Under the pieces are notes generated by a model. That model did no database searches, was not told the origin of the DNA, and worked only from the letters and a program-made list of their open reading frames with translations. A stretch of DNA of 6,752 nucleotides from positions 1-6,752 of the forward strand of contig JAOTYS010000258.1 of the NCBI GenBank assembly GCA_029861795.1, read 5' to 3'. The number at the start of each line of letters is the position of its first letter. The first letter of the stretch is position 1. This document shows, piece by piece, positions 1-5,646 of this stretch. The DNA is from Gammaproteobacteria bacterium (GTDB lineage Bacteria > Pseudomonadota > Gammaproteobacteria > Arenicellales > JAOTYS01). The translations under genes were made by a program, and so were the position numbers.

Positions 1-29
1 GCGTTTTCGGATAGCAAGATCTTCAGTGG

Positions 30-812
30 TTGGAGCGCCTGAAGTGGGCATTGCAAAACGACGGGTTTTGTCTGGCGCGGCAACGCATATTTCCGCTTCA
101 GGATGATCCGAACGATGCTGAGCATTACGAATTCCTATTGAGGATGTTGGATGAATCGGGCGATTGGATTAGCCCAGGCGCCTTTCTCCCCGCGGCGAGA
201 CGTCACGATCTCTCGTCGAGACTAGATCAGTGGGTGATCGATGCAGTGCTTGCCTGGTTGGTGGATCATCCAGATGAGCTACAACGACAGAGCTGGTGCT
301 CGATCAATCTGTCCGCACAGTCTATGGGGGACAATCGCTTTCTAGAACATGTGATTCGTCAGTTTGTGCGCAGCCGTGTGCCGCCAGACAAGCTCTGCTT
401 TGAGGTGGCCGAGGTGATCGCCACATCCCACCTCTCAGGTGCGATGGTGCTCATCCGCGCACTCAAGCAACGAGGTTGTCGATTTGCCTTAGATGATTTT
501 GGTAGCGGCTTGTCCGCATTCGGTGAATTGAAAAACTTGCCTGTGGATTACCTGAAGATCGATGGCTCTTTTGTAAAGAATATCGTCAAAGACCCCGTGG
601 CCAGAACTATAGTGCGTTCTATCCATGAGATCGGCAAAGTGATGGGAAAGCAGACCATTGCCGAGCACGTGGAAGATGAGGAAGTATTGGGCCAATTGAA
701 GAACATCGGTGTAGACTATGCGCAGGGCTATCACTTAGGTAGGCCTGAGAACCTCGCAAAGGTCACTGCACCAACCGTAGAGAAGCAGTCAAATTTGTCC
801 GCTAGAGGCTGA
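30..812 (+). CDS. EAL-domain c-di-GMP phosphodiesterase, C-terminal part (5' end missing or frame-broken)
   Basis: EAL domain that hydrolyses cyclic di-GMP to pGpG, normally the C-terminal output of a multidomain, often GGDEF-EAL, signalling protein. Numbering from the TTG at 30, the active-site set looks complete: EFLLR (34-38, the ExLxR form of the EAL signature), N93 in SINLS, E125 and E128 in FEVAE, DDFGSG (155-160), K176 in YLKID, E212 and E215 in AEHVE, and Q232 in AQGY. Catalytic activity is therefore plausible. The product ends normally, about 20 residues after the domain. The TTG is a doubtful start: the helix that usually precedes EAL domains (WLERLKWALQNDGF) begins upstream of it, yet an in-frame TAG lies at 12-14. 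Frame 1 is open from base 1 to a TGA at 40-42. The gene is probably the tail of a larger protein with a frameshift near base 18, real or from sequencing. Family call is firm; start and integrity are uncertain. Confidence 0.88.
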   Translation: MERLKWALQNDGFCLARQRIFPLQDDPNDAEHYEFLLRMLDESGDWISPGAFLPAARRHDLSSRLDQWVIDAVLAWLVDHPDELQRQSWCSINLSAQSMGDNRFLEHVIRQFVRSRVPPDKLCFEVAEVIATSHLSGAMVLIRALKQRGCRFALDDFGSGLSAFGELKNLPVDYLKIDGSFVKNIVKDPVARTIVRSIHEIGKVMGKQTIAEHVEDEEVLGQLKNIGVDYAQGYHLGRPENLAKVTAPTVEKQSNLSARG

Positions 813-857
813 CGCTGGGCGGACTTAGCCCGAGCACGGTTCATATGGCCGTCAGTC
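807..857 (+). other. Inverted repeat spanning the EAL stop codon and the gap to pdxH
   Basis: Bases 807-814 (GGCTGACG) can pair with 850-857 (CGTCAGTC) through eight positions including one G-U. Inside, GGGC at 817-820 can pair with GCCC at 828-831. The stop codon of the EAL gene lies in the outer stem. No T-run follows, so this is not a typical intrinsic terminator. It could slow or modulate readthrough into pdxH, or be chance. Confidence 0.2.
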
Positions 858-875
858 GGGATTATTACCCGCTAG

Positions 876-1535
876 ATGTCATTTCAAGATATCCCAGACG
901 ACCCTTCGCTGGCGGATCCGTTGCCGCAGGCGCCGTTTGATCTGCTGGTATCTTGGATCGAAGAAGCAGAGCAGCGCTGCACGACTCCGAATCCCACCGC
1001 CATCACCTTGGCCACTGTCGATTCGCAGGACAGACCTTCGGCTCGTATGGTGTTATGCCGCGGCATTAAGTCCGATCCCGGTTATATCGTCGTCTATACC
1101 AACTACCACAGTCGCAAAGGCGACGAATTAGGGCAAGGGGCATATGCTGCCGCCGTATTTCATTGGGATGAACTGCGTCGCCAGATTCGTATTGAAGGTC
1201 CTGTGGTCCGTTCTCCCACAAGCGAATCGGATGCCTACTTCGCGACCCGACCACCACCATCCCAAATCGCAGCCTGGGCAAGCGACCAGAGTCAACCCAT
1301 AGACTCGAGGGCGTCCTTGCTAGCAAAGCTCAAACAGTGCGACCAGCAGTTTGCGGGCAAATCCGTGCCGCGCCCGCCTCACTGGGGTGGATATCGTCTT
1401 TATGGCGAACGCGTGGAACTATGGGTAGGGGCGGATGGCCGGGCTCATGACCGCGCACTGTGGACTCGCATGCTCACCCGCGAAGGGGAGGGTTTTTGCG
1501 GTGGGCTGTGGGAAGTTACTCGTCTGCAGCCCTAG
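876..1535 (+). CDS. pdxH: Pyridoxamine/pyridoxine 5'-phosphate oxidase (PdxH)
   Basis: Cytosolic FMN enzyme that oxidises pyridoxine or pyridoxamine 5'-phosphate to pyridoxal 5'-phosphate, the last step of de novo vitamin B6 synthesis and of salvage. The 219 residues match the usual length (E. coli 218). Visible family signatures: RMVLCRG (57-63) and YTNYHSRKG (74-82) of the FMN-binding split barrel, RRQIRIEG (101-108), YFATRPPPSQIAAWAS (121-136), PPHWGGYRL (167-175), RAHDR (189-193) and the C-terminal W..TRLQP. Y121, R125 and S129, together with R189 and H191, fall where E. coli places its phosphate and pyridine ligands (Y129, R133, S137, R197, H199). The start is fixed by an in-frame TAG at 873-875 directly before the ATG. 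No good Shine-Dalgarno sequence precedes it, so translation may be weak or depend on upstream transcription. The neighbouring cystathionine beta-synthase uses the PLP product. Confidence 0.95.
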   Translation: MSFQDIPDDPSLADPLPQAPFDLLVSWIEEAEQRCTTPNPTAITLATVDSQDRPSARMVLCRGIKSDPGYIVVYTNYHSRKGDELGQGAYAAAVFHWDELRRQIRIEGPVVRSPTSESDAYFATRPPPSQIAAWASDQSQPIDSRASLLAKLKQCDQQFAGKSVPRPPHWGGYRLYGERVELWVGADGRAHDRALWTRMLTREGEGFCGGLWEVTRLQP

Positions 1536-1563
1536 TTGGCGTAGCCGTGAAGGCGCTTACAGC

Positions 1564-1653
1564 TTGACAAACAGTGCCCTTTGAACGAATCGTTGTTGCA
1601 CTCACCCGAGCTCCAGTTGCGTTACAATTAATCCGTTCGCGCACGTCGCGCGC
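1564..1653 (+). promoter_or_regulatory. Probable promoter and leader region of the cystathionine beta-synthase gene
   Basis: The 138-bp gap before the gene holds three candidate signals. A perfect TTGACA lies at 1564-1569, but nothing near 17 bp downstream makes a good -10. TACAAT at 1623-1628 is a good -10 (5 of 6), but its best partner, TTGCAC at 1596-1601, is 21 bp away, which is long; an activator may be needed. Between them is an 11-bp inverted repeat, AACGA-A-TCGTT (1584-1594), which could be an operator. If transcription starts near 1635, the RNA would open with a GC-only hairpin, CGCGC-ACGTC-GCGCG (1638-1652). All assignments are by eye. Confidence 0.35.
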
Positions 1654-1663
1654 CGTATCGCAG

Positions 1664-1670
1664 AAGGTGG
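1664..1670 (+). promoter_or_regulatory. Ribosome binding site of the cystathionine beta-synthase gene
   Basis: AAGGTGG, with its AAGG core ending six bases before the ATG at 1674. It is the clearest conventional Shine-Dalgarno site in the window and supports that start. Confidence 0.6.
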
Positions 1671-1673
1671 GTT

Positions 1674-3056
1674 ATGAAGTACTACGAAAGCGTCCTCGAG
1701 CTGATTGGTAACACGCCGCTGGTGAAGCTCAACCGCATGACGGATTCGGGCATGGCCACGATCTTTGCCAAGATGGAGCAACTCAATCCAGGTGGATCGG
1801 TGAAGGATCGCATGGCATACAACATGGTAAATCGGGCTGAAGAGGCGGGTCTGATCGGGCCTGGGACAACGTTAGTGGAAAGCACATCGGGCAACACCGG
1901 CCTAGGTTTGGCGATGACCGCCGCAGTCAAGGGCTATCGGTGTATTTTCACCATGCCGGACAAGATGAGCAAGGAAAAGATAGATATGCTCAAGGCTTAC
2001 GGTTCGGAAGTCATCATTACCCGAACTGACCTCGATCATGACCATCCGGACAGCTATGTGTCGGTCGCCAAACGCGTCGCCAAACAAACACCCGGCGGGT
2101 TTTATACAGACCAGTACTATAATATGAGCAACCCAGAGGCTCATTACCTGACTACAGGTCCCGAGATCTGGGAGGACACGGATGGCAAGATCGACTGTCT
2201 CGTAGGCGGCATCGGCACCGGCGGTACTATATCGGGGGCCGGAAAATATCTGAAGGAAAAGGCGGCGGAGGCTGGCCGGGAGATCAGAATTATTTGCCCC
2301 GATCCCGAAGGGAGTATCTATCACGACGAATTCTATAAGGGGGAGTCGGGGGAGACGGGTATCTATCGGGTTGAGGGCATCGGTCATGATTTCATGGTGG
2401 GCACATTGGATTTTTCTGTGGTTGACGAGGTGCGTAACATCTCCGATAAAAATTCTTTTCTGACAGCTAGACGGCTCGCCAGAGAGGAAGGGATTTTTTG
2501 CGGCGGTTCCACGGGAACGGCATTATTTGGTGCGCTGCAGGCCGCAACGGAATTGGGACCCGGGAAAATCGTCGTCGTCATATTGTGCGACAGTGGTGAT
2601 CGTTACCTGAGTAAGCTGTATGACGATGACTGGATGAAGGATATGGGCTTTATAGGAGCTGAGCAGCGCTTGGGCACCGTACGTGAAGTGCTAAGGTTTA
2701 AGGGCCGAGACGTGGAGTTTGCGGATCCCGCCGATACGCTGGCCAATGTGGCGAAGAGGATGTCTGGGCTTGGGATTTCACAGATGCCCTTGCGCAGTGT
2801 TAACGAGGAAACAGATCTGCTAATGATCCACGAGGTGGATCTACTGCAAAGTCTTGTAAGTGGTCAATGCACACCCAACGACCCGGTGGTCAGGGCTGCT
2901 AAAAAACTGCACGGCCAAGTAGGGTTAGAAGACTCCCTGTCCAAGGTCCAAGCGGTTTTCGCAAATGACGACGTCGCGGTGGCAGTGGACCATGGCACTA
3001 TTGCCGGTATCATTAGCAAAATAGATGTCGTCGAGTTCCTTTCCGCGCGGAGCTAA
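1674..3056 (+). CDS. Cystathionine beta-synthase type PLP enzyme with C-terminal CBS-domain pair
   Basis: Fold-type II PLP enzyme expected to condense serine (or O-acetylserine) with homocysteine to cystathionine, the first step of reverse transsulfuration; hydrogen sulfide release is a known side activity of the family. In 460 residues: the catalytic domain covers about 1-330, with the PLP lysine K44 in NPGGSVKDR (38-46), the substrate loop STSGNTG (70-76), the phosphate loop GIGTGGT (180-186), EGIGHDF (236-242) and CDSGDRYLSK (307-316). Two CBS motifs follow (about 333-458), where the family often binds adenosyl ligands that tune activity. There is no N-terminal haem domain, unlike the animal enzyme. 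The EGIG.DF signature and the CBS tail separate it from plain O-acetylserine sulfhydrylase (CysK). No gamma-lyase partner lies beside it; pdxH, upstream, supplies its cofactor. Exact substrate preference cannot be read from the sequence. Confidence 0.93.
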   Translation: MKYYESVLELIGNTPLVKLNRMTDSGMATIFAKMEQLNPGGSVKDRMAYNMVNRAEEAGLIGPGTTLVESTSGNTGLGLAMTAAVKGYRCIFTMPDKMSKEKIDMLKAYGSEVIITRTDLDHDHPDSYVSVAKRVAKQTPGGFYTDQYYNMSNPEAHYLTTGPEIWEDTDGKIDCLVGGIGTGGTISGAGKYLKEKAAEAGREIRIICPDPEGSIYHDEFYKGESGETGIYRVEGIGHDFMVGTLDFSVVDEVRNISDKNSFLTARRLAREEGIFCGGSTGTALFGALQAATELGPGKIVVVILCDSGDRYLSKLYDDDWMKDMGFIGAEQRLGTVREVLRFKGRDVEFADPADTLANVAKRMSGLGISQMPLRSVNEETDLLMIHEVDLLQSLVSGQCTPNDPVVRAAKKLHGQVGLEDSLSKVQAVFANDDVAVAVDHGTIAGIISKIDVVEFLSARS

Positions 3057-3356
3057 CGATGGGTTGACCCACCCGATGTTCTGTTCAAAGCGCCAAGCAG
3101 AAGTACCATTCCTCTAAGTATGATTCACATCTTACCTTCTTGGTAGTTATTTCACCCATTGCTAAGTTCTGTAGCCCTTGAATCCTGAGTAACTCGAGCT
3201 CCGGGTGGCGGGGATGATGCTCCCAAACCTTGGCCCGAGTGCATTCTGTCGATGGATAACGCGCGTCTCGGTTGAATGGTAGAGCACTACCTGAAGATAA
3301 TGTAAGTACCCGATCGTATTATCGGTTAAGTTTTCAATGAGCCCGTTTGTGTCAAG
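3057..3356. other. 300-bp intergenic stretch with inverted repeats and no convincing gene
   Basis: Just after the upstream stop is GGGT-TGACCC-ACCC (3061-3074), a possible short hairpin without a T-run. A weak terminator-like element, TACC-TTCTT-GGTA followed by GTTATTT, lies at 3133-3152. A nested repeat occupies 3199-3239 (CTC-C-GGG pairing with CCCGAG, enclosing GGGA-TGATGC-TCCC). The right end holds the promoter described separately and a CCGAT-CGTATT-ATCGG hairpin (3310-3325) just downstream of the predicted start of transcription. A 77-codon minus-strand frame (3162-3395) crosses the region, but it shows no recognisable motif and runs into the next gene, so I do not call it. Confidence 0.5.
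3272..3301 (+). promoter_or_regulatory. Sigma-70-like promoter of the oxygenase-DUF1330-ureohydrolase operon
   Basis: TTGAAT (3272-3277, 4 of 6) and GATAAT (3296-3301, 5 of 6) are separated by 18 bp. This predicts a transcript beginning near 3308, whose first bases include the CCGAT/ATCGG hairpin (3310-3325), with a leader of about 65 nt to the ATG at 3372. It is the best promoter candidate upstream of the three-gene set. Confidence 0.45.
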
Positions 3357-3371
3357 TTGAGTCAACGTCCT

Positions 3372-4019
3372 ATGGTAGATCCGCAATCGTCCCAAGATGG
3401 TTTCATCGAGCTATGGCCGACGAGACTGCTTAAGCGCATGCTTCCGGGATATGAGGCGGCTAATCGAGAGTTGTTCAAACTTGTGCAGGAGCGGGAGCGT
3501 CGAAACGCGAATATCACGACAGACTACACCACCGAAAACTTGTTGACCGCAGACAATACGGCGATAGCGTGGCTGCGCGAGTGTATTAACAAGACCGTCA
3601 AAGATTACTTTCAGAAAATGGAGGTGGACTATCAGATCGATTGGTCTGTCTTTGGTTGGGCGAGTGTCAATCGGTTTGGGGATTACCATGATTATCACAA
3701 CCATCCACACTCTTATTTGAGTGGGACTTACTACGTCCGTGTGCCTGATACGGTAGAAAAGTTACACACCCGCGCCGACGTGCGTCCTGGTTGCATTACA
3801 TTCTATGATCCGCGTAGTAGCGTTAATATGACTGCCATCAGGAATGATCCATACATCGAAGCTGAATTCACCGTTTCGCCAAAACCGGGGATGATTATGT
3901 TGTGGCCAGCGTTCCTGAATCACTTCGTTCATCCCAATCTGTCCAAGGAGCTCCGAATTAGTATCAGTTACAACGTCATGCTAAAGTGGTCCGACGAATA
4001 TCTTCCTCGGCAGGTGTAG
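3372..4019 (+). CDS. Putative 2-oxoglutarate/Fe(II)-dependent oxygenase (2OG-FeII_Oxy_5-like)
   Basis: Resembles the small double-stranded beta-helix proteins annotated as putative 2OG-Fe(II) oxygenases (TIGR02466/PF13759 type), enzymes that would couple 2-oxoglutarate decarboxylation to hydroxylation of an unknown substrate. In the 215 residues: ELWPTRLLKRMLPGYEAAN (13-31) resembles the family N-terminus, and NRFGDYHDYHNHPHSYLSGTYYVRVP is the core strand pair (100-125, with clustered histidines 106, 109, 111 and 113). GCITFYDPR (140-148), PGMIMLWPAFLNHFVHPN (172-189; H184 or H187 probably the distal iron ligand) and RISISYNV (195-202; R195 probably the 2-oxoglutarate carboxylate anchor) follow. 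I cannot assign the iron triad with certainty. A TTG at 3357 gives five more residues; I prefer the ATG, though neither has a good ribosome site. First gene of a likely operon, two bases from the next ORF. Substrate unknown. Confidence 0.78.
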   Translation: MVDPQSSQDGFIELWPTRLLKRMLPGYEAANRELFKLVQERERRNANITTDYTTENLLTADNTAIAWLRECINKTVKDYFQKMEVDYQIDWSVFGWASVNRFGDYHDYHNHPHSYLSGTYYVRVPDTVEKLHTRADVRPGCITFYDPRSSVNMTAIRNDPYIEAEFTVSPKPGMIMLWPAFLNHFVHPNLSKELRISISYNVMLKWSDEYLPRQV

Positions 4020-4021
4020 TC

Positions 4022-4309
4022 ATGGCGGCATACATAATTGTTGATGTAGAAGTTACGGATCCGGCCACTTACGAAAATTATCGTGAGACAGTGCTGCCGA
4101 CCCTCCAACCATACGGCGGTAGATTTCTTGCCCGTGGAGGCAGAGCTGAGAACCTCGAAGGAGACTGGATGCCAAAGTGCGTGGTGGTGCTGGAATTTGA
4201 CAGCGTAGAAAAGGCGAAGGCATGGTGGTCATCTGAGGAGTATCGTGCGCCCAAAGCATTGCGGCAATCTGCTGGAGTTACCAATATGATCGTGGTGGAG
4301 GGGGTATAG
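4022..4309 (+). CDS. DUF1330 family protein
   Basis: A 95-residue protein matching DUF1330 throughout: the opening MAAYIIVDVEVTDPATYENY (1-20), the central YGGRFLARGG (about 28-37), LEGDWMPK, the VVLEFDSVEKAKAWW strand-helix, SEEYRAPKALRQ and the closing VVEGV. Members adopt a small ferredoxin-like alpha/beta-barrel fold, typically dimeric; their biochemical role is not established. The ATG at 4022 lies two bases after the oxygenase stop, with a weak AGG at 4012-4014; a longer GTG start at 3986 would overlap the oxygenase gene and adds residues the family does not have. The near-contiguous arrangement implies co-transcription and probably coupled translation with both neighbours. It may be an accessory or scavenging subunit for the oxygenase/hydrolase pathway, which is inference from position only. 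Confidence 0.9.
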   Translation: MAAYIIVDVEVTDPATYENYRETVLPTLQPYGGRFLARGGRAENLEGDWMPKCVVVLEFDSVEKAKAWWSSEEYRAPKALRQSAGVTNMIVVEGV

Positions 4310-4328
4310 CGGTATTGAGCGCTATGCT
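4297..4328 (+). promoter_or_regulatory. Distant Shine-Dalgarno tract plus hairpin before the ureohydrolase start
   Basis: GGAGGGGG (4297-4304), inside the last codons of the DUF1330 gene, is the strongest SD-like tract in the operon but lies 24 nt upstream of the ATG at 4329. Between them ATAGCG (4306-4311) and CGCTAT (4320-4325) form a perfect 6-bp stem with an 8-nt loop; the DUF1330 stop codon is in the stem. Folded, the SD and start codon would be only about four unpaired bases apart. No other good SD is present. Confidence 0.4.
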
Positions 4329-5297
4329 ATGAAGTTTAATAACATTGATCAGGCGTTTAACGCTGAATCCCTCTATGGCTCCAGGGTGGAGCCTACCTAT
4401 TCTGGCGCTCTGAGTTTCATGCGGCGGAAGTACACCCGGGACCTAGCGGGTGTCGATGTGGCGGTGACCGGAGTTCCCCTGGATACTGCTACTACTAATA
4501 GACCGGGCGCCCGGTTTGGTCCTGCTGCAGTGCGCGCCGCGTCGGCGCAGCTCGCTTGGGGCCCCCCATGGCCATGGGGGTTTGATCCGTTTGATCGCCT
4601 GGCCGTGGTGGACTATGGTGATTGCTACTTCGATCACGGCCGGCCAGATGAAACCTCTGGTGCTATCGAGGCACACGCGACAGCAATTATCCAGCAAGAA
4701 GTATCCTTGTTGACGCTGGGAGGGGATCACTTTATTTCATTACCGTTACTTCGCGCCCACGCCAAGAAATATGGCGCACTTTCTCTAATCCATTTTGATG
4801 CCCATTCGGATACTTGGAAGGATGAAGACGGCCGTGTTGATCATGGCACAATGTTTTTCCATGCCGCGAAGGAAGGCATCGTAGATCCGAGTCGGTCTGT
4901 GCAAGTGGGGATCCGGACGCACAACAGCGACACCATTGGGTTCACCACGTTGGATGCAGCCTGGGTACATGAGAACGGGGTTGAGACCGCGGTGTCTGAG
5001 ATCAAACGAGTGGTCGGCGGTCACAAAGCCTACCTAACGTTTGATATCGATTGTTTAGATCCGAGCTTCGCACCAGGCACTGGGACGCCGGTAGTAGGTG
5101 GACTGTCAACCTATCAGGCCCAGTCCATGATACGGGCCTTAGGCGATATCGACTTGGTGGCTATGGATATGGTCGAAGTGGCCCCTGCCTACGACAACGG
5201 TGCAATTACTGCCCTGGCCGCGGCGAGTTTGATCGTGGACTATCTTTGCGTGCTTGCACAGAAACTCCCGGTGCGCGAGCGCTCATCAACCAGCTAA
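4329..5297 (+). CDS. speB: Agmatinase-family ureohydrolase (SpeB-like)
   Basis: Binuclear manganese hydrolase of the arginase/agmatinase family, expected to split agmatine into putrescine and urea in the cytosol; some close relatives act on other guanidino compounds. The 322 residues compare with 306 in E. coli SpeB and align along nearly the whole length. Metal ligands are all present: H134 in GGDHF, D157/H159/D161 in HFDAHSD, D239/D241 in TFDIDCLDP. Also present are DHGTMFFHAAKEG (171-183), APGTGTPVVGGLS (248-260) and the catalytic E283 in MVEVAPAYDNGAITALAAASL. The substrate-side loop reads ATTNRPGARFGP (54-65), where E. coli SpeB has ATSGRAGGRHGP. This variant also occurs in agmatinase-like proteins of other proteobacteria, so agmatine is likely but not certain. 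The N-terminus (about 15 residues longer, DQAFNAESLYGSR) starts at an ATG 19 bases past the DUF1330 stop. Last gene of the putative operon. Confidence 0.9.
   Translation: MKFNNIDQAFNAESLYGSRVEPTYSGALSFMRRKYTRDLAGVDVAVTGVPLDTATTNRPGARFGPAAVRAASAQLAWGPPWPWGFDPFDRLAVVDYGDCYFDHGRPDETSGAIEAHATAIIQQEVSLLTLGGDHFISLPLLRAHAKKYGALSLIHFDAHSDTWKDEDGRVDHGTMFFHAAKEGIVDPSRSVQVGIRTHNSDTIGFTTLDAAWVHENGVETAVSEIKRVVGGHKAYLTFDIDCLDPSFAPGTGTPVVGGLSTYQAQSMIRALGDIDLVAMDMVEVAPAYDNGAITALAAASLIVDYLCVLAQKLPVRERSSTS
4502..4515. repeat. 14-bp perfect palindrome inside the ureohydrolase gene
   Basis: ACCGGGCGCCCGGT reads the same on both strands. It encodes part of the conserved NRPGARFG loop, so codon choice for that loop may be the whole explanation. 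Confidence 0.7.
4563..4580. repeat. 18-bp perfect palindrome inside the ureohydrolase gene
   Basis: CCCCCATGGCCATGGGGG is a perfect 18-bp palindrome centred between 4571 and 4572. It encodes the PPWPWG segment (residues 79-84), at which related enzymes also carry a W/P-rich stretch. It is the longest perfect palindrome I noticed in the window and lies 47 bp from the 14-bp one. Confidence 0.75.
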
Positions 5298-5334
5298 CGC
5301 TCTTCCAAGCTTCCACTGCGACAATGTCTTAAGC

Positions 5335-5646
5335 TCAGTGCCGCTTATTTCCACCGACCATGGTGGGAAACTGGCGCTCACGCTCGTAGCAGGCGTTGAA
5401 ACCGATCTCCCAACCATCATGATATTGTTCATCGCTGTTGAATAGCTTTCGGTCTTTGCGGTAATAAGCAAGGTCAGGATTGAACTCATTTAGGCCGCTG
5501 TAGCAGCCATGTAAGTACCCCATGCGATAAACTTTGCTGCCTTCGGGTAAGGAGCGTCTCGGATCCTTATAGGCCGTGCACGCTGTTAATGTACACGCAA
5601 TAACGACAACTCCGAGATACTTTGAAATCCAATGAGCTTGTAGCAT
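5335..5646 (-). CDS. Small predicted lipoprotein with duplicated YxxG[YW]xxG motif
   Basis: Unrecognised protein of 103 residues. Residues 1-22 form a lipoprotein signal peptide: basic/polar start, hydrophobic YLGVVVIACTL and the lipobox LTAC, with the acylated cysteine at C23. Residues following it are T-A-Y rather than D, which fits an outer-membrane lipoprotein. The 81-residue mature part has two matching elements 35 residues apart, YRMGYLHG (40-47) and YHDGWEIG (75-82), each followed by a cysteine (C48 and C86) that could form a periplasmic disulfide. Start choice: the ATG at 5644-5646 has GAGG seven bases upstream on the minus strand; the frame stays open to 5748, but longer versions would bury the signal peptide. 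It converges on the ureohydrolase gene, 37 bp apart, with no clear shared terminator, and follows the dehydrogenase by 150 bp. Function unknown. Confidence 0.8.
   Translation of the reverse strand: MLQAHWISKYLGVVVIACTLTACTAYKDPRRSLPEGSKVYRMGYLHGCYSGLNEFNPDLAYYRKDRKLFNSDEQYHDGWEIGFNACYERERQFPTMVGGNKRH

Noticed and set aside
1902..2387. 161-codon minus-strand frame inside the cystathionine beta-synthase gene
   Set aside because: Antisense shadow of a well-supported gene; no family features of its own.
3262..3325. tRNA-like signature: GAATGGTAGAGCAC resembles a tRNA D-arm, followed by a CCGAT/ATCGG arm
   Set aside because: No acceptor stem, no proper seven-base anticodon loop and no TTCGA-type T-loop; the same bases make a good promoter. 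At most a decayed remnant.
3057..3371. Guanidine riboswitch upstream of the agmatinase operon
   Set aside because: I looked for the paired ACGR-loop hairpins of the mini-ykkC type and the conserved blocks of the larger classes and did not find them by eye.
3162..3395. 77-codon open frame on the minus strand in the intergenic gap
   Set aside because: No recognisable motif or good ribosome site, and it overlaps the oxygenase start and promoter region.
3986..4021. GTG start extending the DUF1330 protein by 12 residues
   Set aside because: Overlaps the oxygenase gene, and the family begins at MAAY, which is the ATG at 4022.
5298..5334. Bidirectional terminator between the convergent ureohydrolase and lipoprotein genes
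   Set aside because: Only AGCTT (5308-5312) pairing with AAGCT (5331-5335) across an 18-nt loop, without T-runs on either side; too weak to call.
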